From Telmatospirillum sp. (GTDB lineage: Bacteria; Pseudomonadota; Alphaproteobacteria; Rhodospirillales; Magnetospirillaceae), in the NCBI GenBank assembly GCA_031291415.1, contig JARLJB010000393.1, forward strand, positions 41,512 through 105,511: a DNA stretch of 64,000 nucleotides, written 5' to 3'. The notes below the pieces were generated by a model. The model had not been told where the DNA came from and made no database searches. It worked only from the letters and a program-made list of their open reading frames with translations. Below, piece after piece: positions 9,602 through 18,379 of this stretch (the stretch's first letter is position 1; each line of letters opens with the position of its first letter). A program made the position numbers and the translations under genes.

Positions 9602-11329
9602 TTAGAACAGGCTGCCGGCGGCGAGCGAAAGCTGCTCGACGATCGGGCCCAAGGCGAGAACGGGGAAGAAGGTCAGGCCGCCGACCACGACGATCACCGA
9701 GATCAGCAGGCCGACAAACAACCAGCCGTGAGTCGGGAAGGTTCCCGCCGACGGCGGCACGATCTTCTTGGCGGCAAGGGCTCCGGCAATCGCCAGCGTC
9801 GGCACGATGACAGCGAAACGGCCGAACAGCATGGCCAGCGCCAGCGCCGAGTTGTGATAGAGCGTATTGCCCGAGAAGCCGCCAAAGGCCGAACCATTGT
9901 TGGCGGTCGCCGAAGCATAGGCGTAGATCGCTTCCGACAGGCCGTGCGGACCGGCGGCGGTGATGGCTGGAATGGCGGCCGGCAACACCACGGCCAGGGC
10001 GCCGAGGCAGAGAACCGATAGCGGGAAGACGATGATCGACAGGACGGCCAGCTTGACCTCTTTCGATTCCATCTTCTTGCCGAGATATTCCGGCGTGCGT
10101 CCGACCATCAGGCCGGCGATGAAGACCGTGATGATGACGAAGATGATCATCCCGTGCAGACCGACGCCGACGCCGCCGAAGATCACTTCGCCCAGCATCA
10201 GATTGACCATCGGCACCATGCCGCCGATCGGCGTGAAGCTGTCATGCATGGCGTTGACGGCGCCGGTCGAGGTGCCGGTGGTCGCTGCCGCGAAGATCGC
10301 CGAGTTGGCGATGCCGAAACGGACTTCCTTGCCTTCCATGTTGCCGCCGGGCGCCTGATCGCTGCTGGCGACGTCGACGGATGGTCCGTAGACGGCGGGA
10401 TTGCCGGCGGCTTCCGCCCAGTAGCAGACGCCGATGCCGACCGCCAGCATCAGGGCCATGGCGGCGTAGATGGCGCGGGCCTGCCGGTTGTCCCGGATCA
10501 TCCGGCCGAACGCGACGACCAGTCCTGCCGAGATGACCAACAGTCCGATCACTTCGAGCAGGTTGGTAAGCGCCGTCGGATTTTCATAAGGGTGGGCGGA
10601 GTTGGCGTTGAAGAAGCCGCCGCCGTTGGTGCCGAGCAGCTTGATGGCTTCCTGCGAGGCGACCGGGCCCTGGGCGATAATCTGGTTGCCGCCCTCCAGC
10701 GTCGTCGCCGTGACATAGGGGTCGAAATTCTGCGGTATACCCTGCCAGACCAGGACGATCGCGAACACGACCGCGAGTGGCAGCAGGACGTAAAGAAACG
10801 AACGGATCATATCGACGTAGAAATTGCCGATGGTTTTCACCGAGCGCCGGGTGAAGGCGCGGATCAGGGCGACGGCGATAGCCATGCCGGTCGCCGCCGA
10901 GGTGAAGTTGTGCACTGTCATGCCCAGCATCTGCGTGAGATAGGACATGGTGCTTTCGCCGCCGTAGTTCTGCCAGTTGGTGTTGGTGGTGAAGCTCGCC
11001 GCGGTGTTGAAGGCGAGATCAGGGGCAACGGCGGCTTCGCCCGCCGGATTGAGCGGCAGCAGATTCTGCAGGCGCATGATGGCGTACATGATCAGCATGC
11101 CCGCCAGGCTGATCATCAGCACGGCGAAGGCATAGGCCGTCCAGTGCTGTTCCTGATCGGGTTTGATGCCGCAGATCTTGTAGATGCCCCGTTCGATCGG
11201 ACCGAGTATGACGGAGGCGAAAGTGCTCTCACCCTGAAACACCCGGGCCATGTAGAAGCCGAGTGGGACGGCGAGAGCCGTGAGAGCAATGAATAGAATG
11301 ACGATTTGCAGGATGCCTGCAGCGTTCAT
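9602..11329 (-). CDS. kdpA: KdpA, K+-binding channel-like subunit
   Basis: This 575-residue polytopic protein of the superfamily of K+ transporters carries the four degenerate selectivity-filter loops: [40 protein letters not shown] and [13 protein letters not shown]. It selects K+ and feeds it to KdpB. I start at the ATG at 11329 because a strong AGGAGGTCTTT Shine-Dalgarno sequence precedes it. An upstream in-frame ATG at 11368 would add 13 residues and overlap kdpF. Confidence 0.97.
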   Translation of the reverse strand: MNAAGILQIVILFIALTALAVPLGFYMARVFQGESTFASVILGPIERGIYKICGIKPDQEQHWTAYAFAVLMISLAGMLIMYAIMRLQNLLPLNPAGEAAVAPDLAFNTAASFTTNTNWQNYGGESTMSYLTQMLGMTVHNFTSAATGMAIAVALIRAFTRRSVKTIGNFYVDMIRSFLYVLLPLAVVFAIVLVWQGIPQNFDPYVTATTLEGGNQIIAQGPVASQEAIKLLGTNGGGFFNANSAHPYENPTALTNLLEVIGLLVISAGLVVAFGRMIRDNRQARAIYAAMALMLAVGIGVCYWAEAAGNPAVYGPSVDVASSDQAPGGNMEGKEVRFGIANSAIFAAATTGTSTGAVNAMHDSFTPIGGMVPMVNLMLGEVIFGGVGVGLHGMIIFVIITVFIAGLMVGRTPEYLGKKMESKEVKLAVLSIIVFPLSVLCLGALAVVLPAAIPAITAAGPHGLSEAIYAYASATANNGSAFGGFSGNTLYHNSALALAMLFGRFAVIVPTLAIAGALAAKKIVPPSAGTFPTHGWLFVGLLISVIVVVGGLTFFPVLALGPIVEQLSLAAGSLF

Positions 11330-11339
11330 AAAGACCTCC

Positions 11340-11429
11340 TCAGAAACGCTCGGGGCGGACGAGGGCATAGCTCAAATAAATGAACAGCCCCGCCGCCACG
11401 ACGGCGCCGAGAATTAATTCGAATGTCAT
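11340..11429 (-). CDS. kdpF: KdpF, small stabilising subunit
   Basis: This 29-residue single-helix membrane peptide begins [19 protein letters not shown] and ends YALVRPERF, closely following the KdpF pattern of one helix and a short Arg/Pro-rich tail. The strong ribosome site AGGAGGTCCCC precedes the ATG. A longer frame reaches 11567, but the extra residues are not KdpF-like. It lies 10 bases before kdpA and stabilises the KdpFABC complex. Confidence 0.93.
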   Translation of the reverse strand: MTFELILGAVVAAGLFIYLSYALVRPERF

Positions 11430-11457
11430 GGGGACCTCCTCTTGAGCCCACGCGGCG

Positions 11458-11494
11458 CCCCGGCATTGAAAAGGACGGCTTTTCAATGCCGGGG
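11458..11494. promoter_or_regulatory. Perfect 16-bp inverted repeat in the kdp leader
   Basis: Arms at 11458-11473 and 11479-11494 (CCCCGGCATTGAAAAG and its complement) are perfect with a 5-base loop. The repeat lies in transcribed DNA between the 27-codon gene and kdpF. No U-run follows it in the direction of kdp transcription, so it looks more like an mRNA stability or processing hairpin than a simple terminator. Confidence 0.75.
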
Positions 11495-11529
11495 ACTCCA
11501 AAACCGGGTGCGATCGCTCGCGCCCGGCT

Positions 11530-11613
11530 CTAAAGGCGGTCGCAAGCGCGGACGAACAATGCACCAAGGATGAAAAAGGTTATGGACGCCGCGACGAAAA
11601 AGACATCGAGCAT
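11530..11613 (-). CDS. 27-residue membrane peptide heading the kdp operon
   Basis: The frame starts with ATG after GGAGGTCTC and encodes one hydrophobic helix, MLDVFFVAASITFFILGALF, then the short basic tail VRACDRL before TAG. From memory, similar peptides of about 25-30 residues with a terminal '(C/L)(D/E)RL' precede kdpF in other alphaproteobacteria; I cannot verify this here. Position, ribosome site and helix suggest an accessory Kdp subunit or leader peptide. Between its stop and kdpF lie 100 bases containing the strong hairpin. Confidence 0.65.
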   Translation of the reverse strand: MLDVFFVAASITFFILGALFVRACDRL

Positions 11614-11686
11614 GCGAGACCTCCGCAAATTGCACGAAGCACATTTCTAGTCCGGAGGCGCGTTAAGCTTCCATAGGGAAAAACGA

Positions 11687-11706
11687 CAGAAGTATAAAAG
11701 TTTCGT
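11687..11706 (-). promoter_or_regulatory. Possible KdpE-type AT-rich site upstream of kdp
   Basis: On the minus strand, about 80 bases before the first kdp gene, lies CTTTTATACTTCTG inside an unusually AT-rich stretch. Its TTTATACTT core is identical to part of the E. coli KdpE operator as I remember it. The match is short and the assignment is tentative. Confidence 0.35.
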
Positions 11707-11782
11707 AAAAAACAAGAATACGACGAAGGATGTAGAATGAATCGGATACCCAGGTGAAAATGAAATCGCAATTCTTAGAATA

Positions 11783-11995
11783 TTAATTCCGCCGGCTTTT
11801 CTGATAACGAACGATGACGGAAAGAATATCACGACGGCTGATTCCATCTTTCGCCATGACGGCGCAAACGATGTCATCGGCCAGGATATCCGCCAACCGG
11901 GGTTCGTTGCCCGCGTGCGACCAGGCTTTTGGCCCGGTCACCATCGAGAGGGCTGGTGGGAGCGGCGACTGGCGGCGCATGTCATGGGCGGCCAT
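11783..11995 (-). CDS. Small protein of unknown function coupled to rlpA
   Basis: This 70-residue frame overlaps the end of rlpA by 14 bases. The ATG at 11995 sits 8 bases after GAGGTGAT (12011-12004), an ideal Shine-Dalgarno sequence buried in the last codons of rlpA, which strongly suggests real translation. The C-terminal half (PRLADILADDIVCAVMAKDG) looks like a short helical domain, followed by a basic tail. I do not recognise the family. No signal peptide or membrane helix is seen, so it is probably cytoplasmic. Confidence 0.55.
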   Translation of the reverse strand: MAAHDMRRQSPLPPALSMVTGPKAWSHAGNEPRLADILADDIVCAVMAKDGISRRDILSVIVRYQKSRRN

Positions 11996-12488
11996 GATGG
12001 GCAATCACCTCAAGTTTGACCCGGGCCACGCCCTCGTTCGTCATCGCCAGGTCGCGGGCGGCCTGTTCCGAGAGGTCGATGGCGCGGCCGCTGACGAACG
12101 GCCCACGGTCGTTGATGCGGACCACCGAGGTCTTGCCGTTGCGCAGATTGGTGACCCTGATAACCGTTCCGAACGGCAAGGTGCGATGGGCGGCGGTCCG
12201 CAGGAAAAGCGAGTGGACCTCGCCGCTGGCGGTGGTGCGGCCGACATGGGGCCCGCCGTACCACGAGGCATTGCAGATCGTCGGACGGAGGGTGGGGCCT
12301 TGCGGCGTCGGGCGGATCGGCGCGGCATTGGCGATGTCGCCGGATGTCAGGACGAACAGGCCAAACAACAACGCGGCCACCGGGCGAATGACGTGGCCAT
12401 GGCGGACATCGTTCCGGCAGTGGTTTGCGAAGGATGGACTCATGCTGGTGACCCGGCTAGCAGTTGCGGTAGGCTGGATGTCTAGCAA
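11982..12488 (-). CDS. rlpA: RlpA-like double-psi beta-barrel protein
   Basis: This protein has up to 168 residues. After a hydrophobic export signal (about 35-55, VAALLFGLFVLTSGDIANAA) comes the RlpA double-psi barrel: ASWYGGPHVGRTTASGE, LPFGTVIRVTNL, VVRINDRGPFV and RAIDLSEQAARDL. The Asp and His surface residues used for cleavage of naked glycan strands in Pseudomonas RlpA fall in these blocks. No SPOR domain is present, so septal targeting is not assured. ATG codons at 12488 and 12443 are both possible starts. The gene lies back to back with the glycosidase gene. Confidence 0.85.
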   Translation of the reverse strand: MLDIQPTATASRVTSMSPSFANHCRNDVRHGHVIRPVAALLFGLFVLTSGDIANAAPIRPTPQGPTLRPTICNASWYGGPHVGRTTASGEVHSLFLRTAAHRTLPFGTVIRVTNLRNGKTSVVRINDRGPFVSGRAIDLSEQAARDLAMTNEGVARVKLEVIAHHGRP

Positions 12489-12529
12489 GACTTCGCGTCA
12501 AGGCTCCATGCGGTTTGACGTAAAGGGCG

Positions 12530-14005
12530 TTGACGCGATCTTTATGCCGGCTGCGAGAAGGGGCGAATATCTTGCGTTTTTCTGCGAACCAACGCCTGTG
12601 TCTTCCGACCCGCCGGGACGTCTTGATCGCGGCAGGTCTTGGCATGCTGTCGCCCTGGCTCGCCCGCGGCGTCCAGGCTGATCCATTGCCGGCTTTCCCC
12701 TCCGGTTTTCTTTGGGGGACGTCGACCTCGGCCCTGCAGATCGAGGGCGCGACGACGGAAGACGGCCGTGGAGCCAGCATCTGGGAGAGCTTCGCGGGAC
12801 GTCCGGGGGCGATTGCCGACGGTACGACTCCGGCGATCGCCTGCGACCATTACCATCGTTGGGCCGACGACGTCGCCTTGATGAAATCAGCGGGGTTCGG
12901 CGCCTATCGGTTCTCGATCGCCTGGCCGCGCGTGCAGCCCACGGGACGTGGCCCGGTCAACAGCCGCGGTCTCGATTTTTACGATCGCCTGGTCGACGCG
13001 CTTCTGGAGGCCGGCATTCGGCCGATGCCCTGTCTCTACCATTGGGATCTGCCGCAAGCCCTGCAAGACCAGGGCGGCTGGATGAATCGGGATATGGCGG
13101 GCTGGTTCGCCGACTATGCCGGGATCGCCGCCGGCCGGCTGGGAGACCGGGTCAAGGACTGGTTCGCCCTTAACGAGCCGTCTGTCGTCGCCATCTTCGG
13201 CCATGGCTATGGCGAGCATGCTCCCGGCCTGAATGGTGGCCGGACAGCCGCGCTGGCCGCCTCGCACCACCAGAATTTGGCGCAAGGCGCCGCCCTCAGG
13301 GCTCTCAGGGCCGAGAGCGCGGACTTCCGCCTGGGGACGGTGCTCAGTCTGCAACCGGTGGTTCCGGTGAGCGACAGCGAGGCCGACCGCGCCGCCACGA
13401 CGCGTTGGGATGCCTTATGGAACCGGGTGGCTCTGGACGGCGTGATGCGGGGCCAGCTGCCCGACGTCCTGGCCGACGACCTGCGGCCCTGGGTGAAGCC
13501 CGGCGATCTCGAACTGATCCGCTTTCCTCTCGACCGGCTGGGGGTCAATTATTATTCGCAGCTTCACATCCAACACCAGCCGGGGCGACTGTTCGATGCC
13601 GGGTTCGGGCCGTTGCCGCCCGGTCCGGTGACCGCCATGGGTTGGCCGATCGAGCCAGAAGGATTGGGCCGCGTGCTGGGCGAACTGCGGACGCTTTACG
13701 GTAACCCCGAGGTGATGGTTACCGAGAACGGCGTCGCCTGCGACGATCTGCCCGGTCCGGACGGGCAGATCGATGACCGCCAGCGCATCGCCTATCTGGA
13801 CGGTCATCTGCGGGTGGTGGCCGCCGCCCTGGCCGCCGGCAGCCGGGTCACCGGCTATCTGGCCTGGTCGCTGCTCGACAATTGGGAATGGCAATGCGGC
13901 TATGCCCGCCGGTTCGGGCTGGTCCATGTCGACTACCCGAGCCAGCGGCGGACCCCGAAAGCGAGCTTCGCCTGGTTGAAGGCGGCGGCCGCCGGCAAGG
14001 CGTGA
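12530..14005 (+). CDS. Tat-exported glycoside hydrolase family 1 beta-glucosidase
   Basis: This 491-residue enzyme has a twin-arginine signal (TRRDVLIAAGLGML, about 27-40) ending near ARGVQA, then a GH1 barrel. Key motifs are FLWGTSTSALQIEGA, HYHRWADDVALMKSAG, YRFSIAWPR, the acid/base Glu216 in WFALNEP, YYSQ, the nucleophile Glu399 in VMVTENGV and LLDNWEWQCGYARRFGL at the aglycone site. It should hydrolyse beta-glucosides or related beta-glycosides in the periplasm. Export is unusual because most bacterial GH1 enzymes are cytoplasmic. Starts are TTG at 12530 or TTG at 12572; no in-frame ATG lies before the Tat motif. Confidence 0.9.
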   Translation: MTRSLCRLREGANILRFSANQRLCLPTRRDVLIAAGLGMLSPWLARGVQADPLPAFPSGFLWGTSTSALQIEGATTEDGRGASIWESFAGRPGAIADGTTPAIACDHYHRWADDVALMKSAGFGAYRFSIAWPRVQPTGRGPVNSRGLDFYDRLVDALLEAGIRPMPCLYHWDLPQALQDQGGWMNRDMAGWFADYAGIAAGRLGDRVKDWFALNEPSVVAIFGHGYGEHAPGLNGGRTAALAASHHQNLAQGAALRALRAESADFRLGTVLSLQPVVPVSDSEADRAATTRWDALWNRVALDGVMRGQLPDVLADDLRPWVKPGDLELIRFPLDRLGVNYYSQLHIQHQPGRLFDAGFGPLPPGPVTAMGWPIEPEGLGRVLGELRTLYGNPEVMVTENGVACDDLPGPDGQIDDRQRIAYLDGHLRVVAAALAAGSRVTGYLAWSLLDNWEWQCGYARRFGLVHVDYPSQRRTPKASFAWLKAAAAGKA

Positions 14006-14017
14006 TTGGGGTATCAG

Positions 14018-14145
14018 AGTGGGACGAGCGTCCCTGCTCGTCACGCCGCGGGCAGCGGCGTTTCTTCAGGCAATAGCATCAGGGGTGAGGCCCCTTTCCG
14101 GCTTTCGCCGGAACACCGGCAGAGACGCCGGTGCCACTGCAAATT
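14018..14145. repeat. Dispersed CACCGGCGTC / GGGACGAGCGTC repeat, copy b
   Basis: The left part carries the module GTGGGACGAGCGTCCCTGCT followed by CGCCGC...GCGGCG. The right part carries CCGGCTTTCGCCGGAACACC then GGCAGAGACGCCGGTGCCAC. The same two modules recur in the copies at 23.6 kb and 60.0 kb. The element separates the convergent glycosidase and beta-CASP genes. Confidence 0.8.
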
Positions 14146-14155
14146 CAGCCCTGCG

Positions 14156-15733
14156 CTACCGCTGGCCGTGCAACGCGCCAGCCAGTCGGCGGAGCAGGTC
14201 GTGGCGCGCCTGGTCGTTGGCGGCCTGGCGCAGGGTGTTGGCGAGATCGAGCAGGAAGCCGGCCTGAAGATTGTGCCAGTCGGCCTGCAATGCGCCCTCT
14301 ATCGGCAGTTCCTTCGGCGGCGACAGTTTGGCCGTGGCAAGCGCCAACGACGATCCAATACCGGGACAGAGGACTTGCGGCCGGCCGGGGTGGGGCTGGG
14401 CGGTCAGCAGCGAGGCGAGACCGGCGGTGGCTGTCGGTTCGCCATGGGTGAGCAGGATGGCTTTGCTGATCGGTTCGCGGGCGGTGATCCAACTCAGCAG
14501 TTCGGCCTGATCGGCATGGGCGGAATAGACGTCGATGTCGCGAATCCGCGCCCGCACGCGGATTTCCTCTCCCATGATGCGGACCGAGCTGGCTCCGTCG
14601 CGCAACAGCCGCCCCAGGGTGCCCGCCGCCTGATAACCGACCAGCAGAACGGTACATTCCGGCCGCCACAGAGAGGCCATGAGATGGTGGCGGATACGCC
14701 CGGCGTCGCACATGCCGCTGGCCGCCATGATGATGGCGCCCGAGGAGATCGTGTTGAGCTTCTTCGATTCCTCGATGGTGCCGACGAAACGGATGTTGGA
14801 GCCGTCGAACGGATTGGGTGTCCCGGTAGCGGCGCCCAATTCGGCGATATGCTTGCGAAAGACCTCTGTCGCATGCACGGCGAGGGGGGAATCGAGGAAG
14901 ACCTGTACCTTGCCGAGAACCCCGTCGCGGATCAATTGCCCGATATCGAACAACAGCTCCTGTGTCCGCTCGATGGCGAAGGCCGGGATGATCAGGTTGC
15001 CGCCGCGATCCAAGGCCGCCTGCACCTCCGCAGCCAGCTTCAGTCGGCGGCCGGCGGCGTCGACGACGTCGCGCCGACGGTCGCCATAGGTTGATTCGAC
15101 GATCAGATAGTCCAGTCCGCTGGGGGCTTCCGGCGGCGTGTGCAGACATTCGGCCGCCGCTCCGAGATCTCCCGAAAACAACAGATGTGTCGGTTTGCCG
15201 GGTCCAGTCAATTCCAATTCGATCGAGGCGGCGCCCAGGATATGGCCGGCCGGCCAGTAACGGGCGCGGATGCCGGGAAGCACGTCGAACCAGTCGTGGA
15301 AGGCAATGGCGTCGATCCGATCCAGCGACCGTTCGGCGTCTTGCTTGGTGTAGATCGGTTGGACCGGGGCTCCGCCGCGCCGGTGCAGGCGTTGATTCAG
15401 ATGCTTGACCTCGGTTTCCTGAATATAGCCGGAATCGGGCAGCATGTAGGTCAGCAGGTCGCGGGTTGCTTCGGTGGTGACGATCCGCCCGCGGTAGCCG
15501 GCGGTGATCAGTTTCGGCAGCAGCCCGGAATGGTCGATATGGGCGTGGGTCAGCAAGACGGCGCCGATGTCCTCGGGCCGAAAGGGAAAGGGGCGGTAAT
15601 TGAGTTCCTTCAGCGTCTTCGGCCCCTGGAACATGCCGCAATCGACCAGCAGGCGCTGGCCGTCATGTTCTACGAGATAGCAGGACCCGGTCACCGTTCC
15701 GGCGGCGCCGAGGAAGGTTATCGTCGATGTCAT
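14156..15733 (-). CDS. Beta-CASP metallo-beta-lactamase-fold hydrolase, RNase-like
   Basis: The protein has 525 residues. The N-terminal metallo-beta-lactamase part has THAHIDHSG (HAHIDH at 63-68), GHILGAAS and LLFSGDLG metal ligands. The inserted beta-CASP domain has VESTYGDRRR and PAFAIERTQELL, and the C-terminal part has ASGMCDAGRIRHHL, DVYSAHADQ and LTHGE. This arrangement is typical of the archaeal-CPSF-like nucleases annotated 'RNA specificity factor', which cut RNA with two zinc ions. Typical members have about 450 residues; this one has an extra C-terminal stretch of about 60. The substrate is unproven. A longer frame in another register over the same DNA is a shadow. Confidence 0.88.
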   Translation of the reverse strand: MTSTITFLGAAGTVTGSCYLVEHDGQRLLVDCGMFQGPKTLKELNYRPFPFRPEDIGAVLLTHAHIDHSGLLPKLITAGYRGRIVTTEATRDLLTYMLPDSGYIQETEVKHLNQRLHRRGGAPVQPIYTKQDAERSLDRIDAIAFHDWFDVLPGIRARYWPAGHILGAASIELELTGPGKPTHLLFSGDLGAAAECLHTPPEAPSGLDYLIVESTYGDRRRDVVDAAGRRLKLAAEVQAALDRGGNLIIPAFAIERTQELLFDIGQLIRDGVLGKVQVFLDSPLAVHATEVFRKHIAELGAATGTPNPFDGSNIRFVGTIEESKKLNTISSGAIIMAASGMCDAGRIRHHLMASLWRPECTVLLVGYQAAGTLGRLLRDGASSVRIMGEEIRVRARIRDIDVYSAHADQAELLSWITAREPISKAILLTHGEPTATAGLASLLTAQPHPGRPQVLCPGIGSSLALATAKLSPPKELPIEGALQADWHNLQAGFLLDLANTLRQAANDQARHDLLRRLAGALHGQR

Positions 15734-15769
15734 CGTCCCTCTCTCATCTGCGCGGCTCTTTGAGTTTAT

Positions 15770-15906
15770 TTCATCCGCAGATGACGCAGATTATCGCAGA
15801 TGAAAAATGAACGGGAAGACAAAGCGTGGATGAGGAAAATCACGATGCCCTCGATAAGATCGGAATATGATTTTTTTCTTCTAATCTGCGGTAATCTGCG
15901 GATGAA
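15770..15906. repeat. Family-2 inverted-repeat element (CCGCAGATGACGCAGATTA), copy 1
   Basis: The left arm (15770-15804) has 10-11-base periodic repeats of CGCAGAT. The right arm (15879-15906) carries the complement, TCTGCGGTAATCTGCGG. The inner segment (GAAAATCACGATGCC, then CGGAATATGA) matches, inverted, the element at 61716-61866. It lies between the beta-CASP gene and the E1-like gene and has no coding capacity. Confidence 0.85.
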
Positions 15907-16012
15907 CAATTGCTAAAGCGCCCGACCTGGATGAGATTCGGATATCATCCGAATCCGTTGGAATAGACGCAAAAAAGCAACACCGGCGTTACTGCCGGCG
16001 TTGGGGTGTGGG

Positions 16013-18379
16013 TTAACGCTGCCGGCGTAGCGACTGGCCGGCGGCGGCGATGGCGCGGCTGTCGATGCCGTAGGCGCGGTACAATTCCTGCAGGTTGCCG
16101 CTCTGGCCGAAATGTTCGACGCCCAGCGCCCGCACGCGATGGCCGGCCACCGATCCCAGCCAGGCCAGCGTCGCCGGATGCCCGTCCAGCACGGTGACGA
16201 TGCCGCAATGGCGTGGCAGCGGGGTGAGCAGCCGCTCGATATGGCTTTGCGCGTCGGCACGGCCGCGTTCGCGGGCCCGTTGGGCGGCCGTCCAGCCGGC
16301 ATTCAGACGATCGGCCGAGGTAACGGCCAGCACGCCGACGTCATGCCAATCCTCGGCCATCGCGCCGACCGCTTCGATCGCCTCGGGTGCGATCACCCCG
16401 GTGTAGGCGACGATCAGTTCCGGATTGGGTCCGGGCTCGCGCAACCAGTAGGCGCCGTCGATGATGTCGCGGGCCATCGTCTGGTCGAGGCGGCGCTGCG
16501 GCTGCTCGATGGACCTCGTCGACAGGCGCAGATAGACCGAACCGCCGGTTTCGTCGCGCAGCCAGGTTCGTTCCGATGGCTGTCCTTCGCCGTCGCGCTG
16601 CAAATAGTCAAAGGCCCAGCGCAAGATGACGTCCAGTTCATCGAGGAACGCCGGTTCGAAGGCGGCCAGTCCATCCTGCGCGATGCCGATCAAAGGCGTG
16701 CCGATCGATTGGTGGGCACCGCCTTCCGGAGCCAGCGAGATGCCGGACGGTGTCCCGACCAGGATGAAGCGGGCGTCCTGGTAGCAGGCATAATTGAGGG
16801 CGTCGAGGCCGCGGCAGATGAAGGGGTCGTAAAGGGCGCCGATCGGCAGCAGACGGGTGCCGAACAAGCTGTGCGACAAGCCCATGGCGGCCAGGGCGAG
16901 GAACAGATTCATCTCGGCGATGCCCAGTTCCAGATGCTGGCCGTCCGGCCCAGCCTCCCATTTCTGCGCCGACAGGACATGTTCCTTGCGGAACAGGTCG
17001 GCGATCTTCTGGGGCGAGAACAGGCCCCGCCGATTGACCCAGGGGCCGAGATTGGTCGACACCGTGACGTCGGGCGAGGTGGTGACGATCCGCCTGGCCA
17101 GGGCGCTGTCGGTCTTGGCGATGGCATCGAGGATGCGGCCGAAGCCGGCCTGCGTCGAAGATTGCCGGGGAATCTCGGCGTGCCAGCCATTGTCCACCGG
17201 TACCGTCGGCGCATGCAGACGGCGGCGTCCCTCGGCGGCAAAGGGAACCTGGGCGAGAAACCGTTCGATTTCCTCCCGCGGGACGGCAAGACCCTCGAAC
17301 GGCTCCCATTCGTGGCCGGGGCGAACCCCCATGGCCGTCTGGAAGGTCGCCATCTGTTCGTTGGTCATCAATCCCGCGTGGTTGTCCTTGTGGCCGGCCA
17401 GCGGCAGTCCGTACCCCTTGACGGTATAGGCCAGGAAACAGACCGGCCGGTCGGTGGGGGCGTCGGCGAAGGCGTCGATCAGCGTCGACAGATCGTTGCC
17501 GCCCAGATTGGTCATCAACTCCGCCAGCTCGCCGTCGGACCGCCGTTCGATCAGCGCGGTGACGGCGCCCTGATCGCCCAGGTCGTCCAGCAGGCGCCGC
17601 CGCCAGGCGGCTCCGCCCTGATAGGTCAGGGCGGAATAAAGCTGGTTGGGGCAGGAATCGATCCATTGGCGCAACGTCTCTCCGCCCGGCTCGGTGAAAG
17701 CGGCTTCCAGTTGCATGCCATATTTGAGGACGCGGACTTCCCATCCCACCGATTCGAACATCTTGGTGATCCGGTCGAAAAGGCCTTCCCGGACCACGGC
17801 GTCCAGGCTTTGACGGTTGTAGTCAAGGATCCACCAGCAGTTTTTCAGGCCGTGCTTCCAGCCTTCCAGCAGGCATTCGTAGATATTGCCCTCGTCCATT
17901 TCGGCATCGCCGACCAATGCGATCATGCGGCCTTCCGGTCGGCCGTTGTTCAGCGACTTGGCCTGCAGATAGTCCTGAACCAGGCTGGCGAACACGCTCA
18001 TTCCGGCGCCCAGGCCGACCGAGCCGGTCGAAAAATCGACATCGTCGTCATCCTTGGTCCGCGACGGGTAGGATTGAGCACCATGCAGGCCACGGAAGTT
18101 TTCCAGTTTTTCGCGGCTGGCCTGCCCCAGCAGATATTGAATCGCGTGAAAGGCGGGGCTGGCATGCGGTTTCACGGCAACACGGTCGGTCGGCCGCAAC
18201 GTATGAAAATAAAGCGCCGTCAGGATGCTGGCCGAGGATGCCGAGGACGCGAGGTGCCCGCCGACCTTCAGTCCGTCCACGTTGTCGCGGAGATGGTTGG
18301 CGTTGTGGATCATCCAGGATGCCAGCCACAGCACCTTCTTTTCCAGTTCGCGCAACACCGTAAGTTCTACTGACGACAT
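16013..18379 (-). CDS. Homodimeric pyruvate-dehydrogenase-E1/transketolase-like ThDP enzyme
   Basis: The protein has 788 residues. The N-terminal third holds the ThDP site: LVGDAEMDEGNIYECLLEG and, 30 residues on, WWILDYNRQSLD, corresponding to the GDG...N motif of AceE-type E1. The middle has FLAYTVKGYGLPLAGHKDNH, and the C-terminal third a transketolase-like domain (FGQSGNLQELY). It is shorter than E. coli AceE (887) but of the same class. It probably decarboxylates a 2-oxo acid. No E2 or E3 gene is nearby, so the acceptor and exact substrate are unknown. Transketolase-like variants of this class are common in alphaproteobacteria. It stands alone between two intergenic regions. Confidence 0.75.
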   Translation of the reverse strand: MSSVELTVLRELEKKVLWLASWMIHNANHLRDNVDGLKVGGHLASSASSASILTALYFHTLRPTDRVAVKPHASPAFHAIQYLLGQASREKLENFRGLHGAQSYPSRTKDDDDVDFSTGSVGLGAGMSVFASLVQDYLQAKSLNNGRPEGRMIALVGDAEMDEGNIYECLLEGWKHGLKNCWWILDYNRQSLDAVVREGLFDRITKMFESVGWEVRVLKYGMQLEAAFTEPGGETLRQWIDSCPNQLYSALTYQGGAAWRRRLLDDLGDQGAVTALIERRSDGELAELMTNLGGNDLSTLIDAFADAPTDRPVCFLAYTVKGYGLPLAGHKDNHAGLMTNEQMATFQTAMGVRPGHEWEPFEGLAVPREEIERFLAQVPFAAEGRRRLHAPTVPVDNGWHAEIPRQSSTQAGFGRILDAIAKTDSALARRIVTTSPDVTVSTNLGPWVNRRGLFSPQKIADLFRKEHVLSAQKWEAGPDGQHLELGIAEMNLFLALAAMGLSHSLFGTRLLPIGALYDPFICRGLDALNYACYQDARFILVGTPSGISLAPEGGAHQSIGTPLIGIAQDGLAAFEPAFLDELDVILRWAFDYLQRDGEGQPSERTWLRDETGGSVYLRLSTRSIEQPQRRLDQTMARDIIDGAYWLREPGPNPELIVAYTGVIAPEAIEAVGAMAEDWHDVGVLAVTSADRLNAGWTAAQRARERGRADAQSHIERLLTPLPRHCGIVTVLDGHPATLAWLGSVAGHRVRALGVEHFGQSGNLQELYRAYGIDSRAIAAAGQSLRRQR

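Noticed and set aside
16112..18373. A 753-codon plus-strand frame opposite the E1-like gene
   Set aside because: It has the same antisense composition bias, no recognisable motif, and a complete conserved gene on the other strand.
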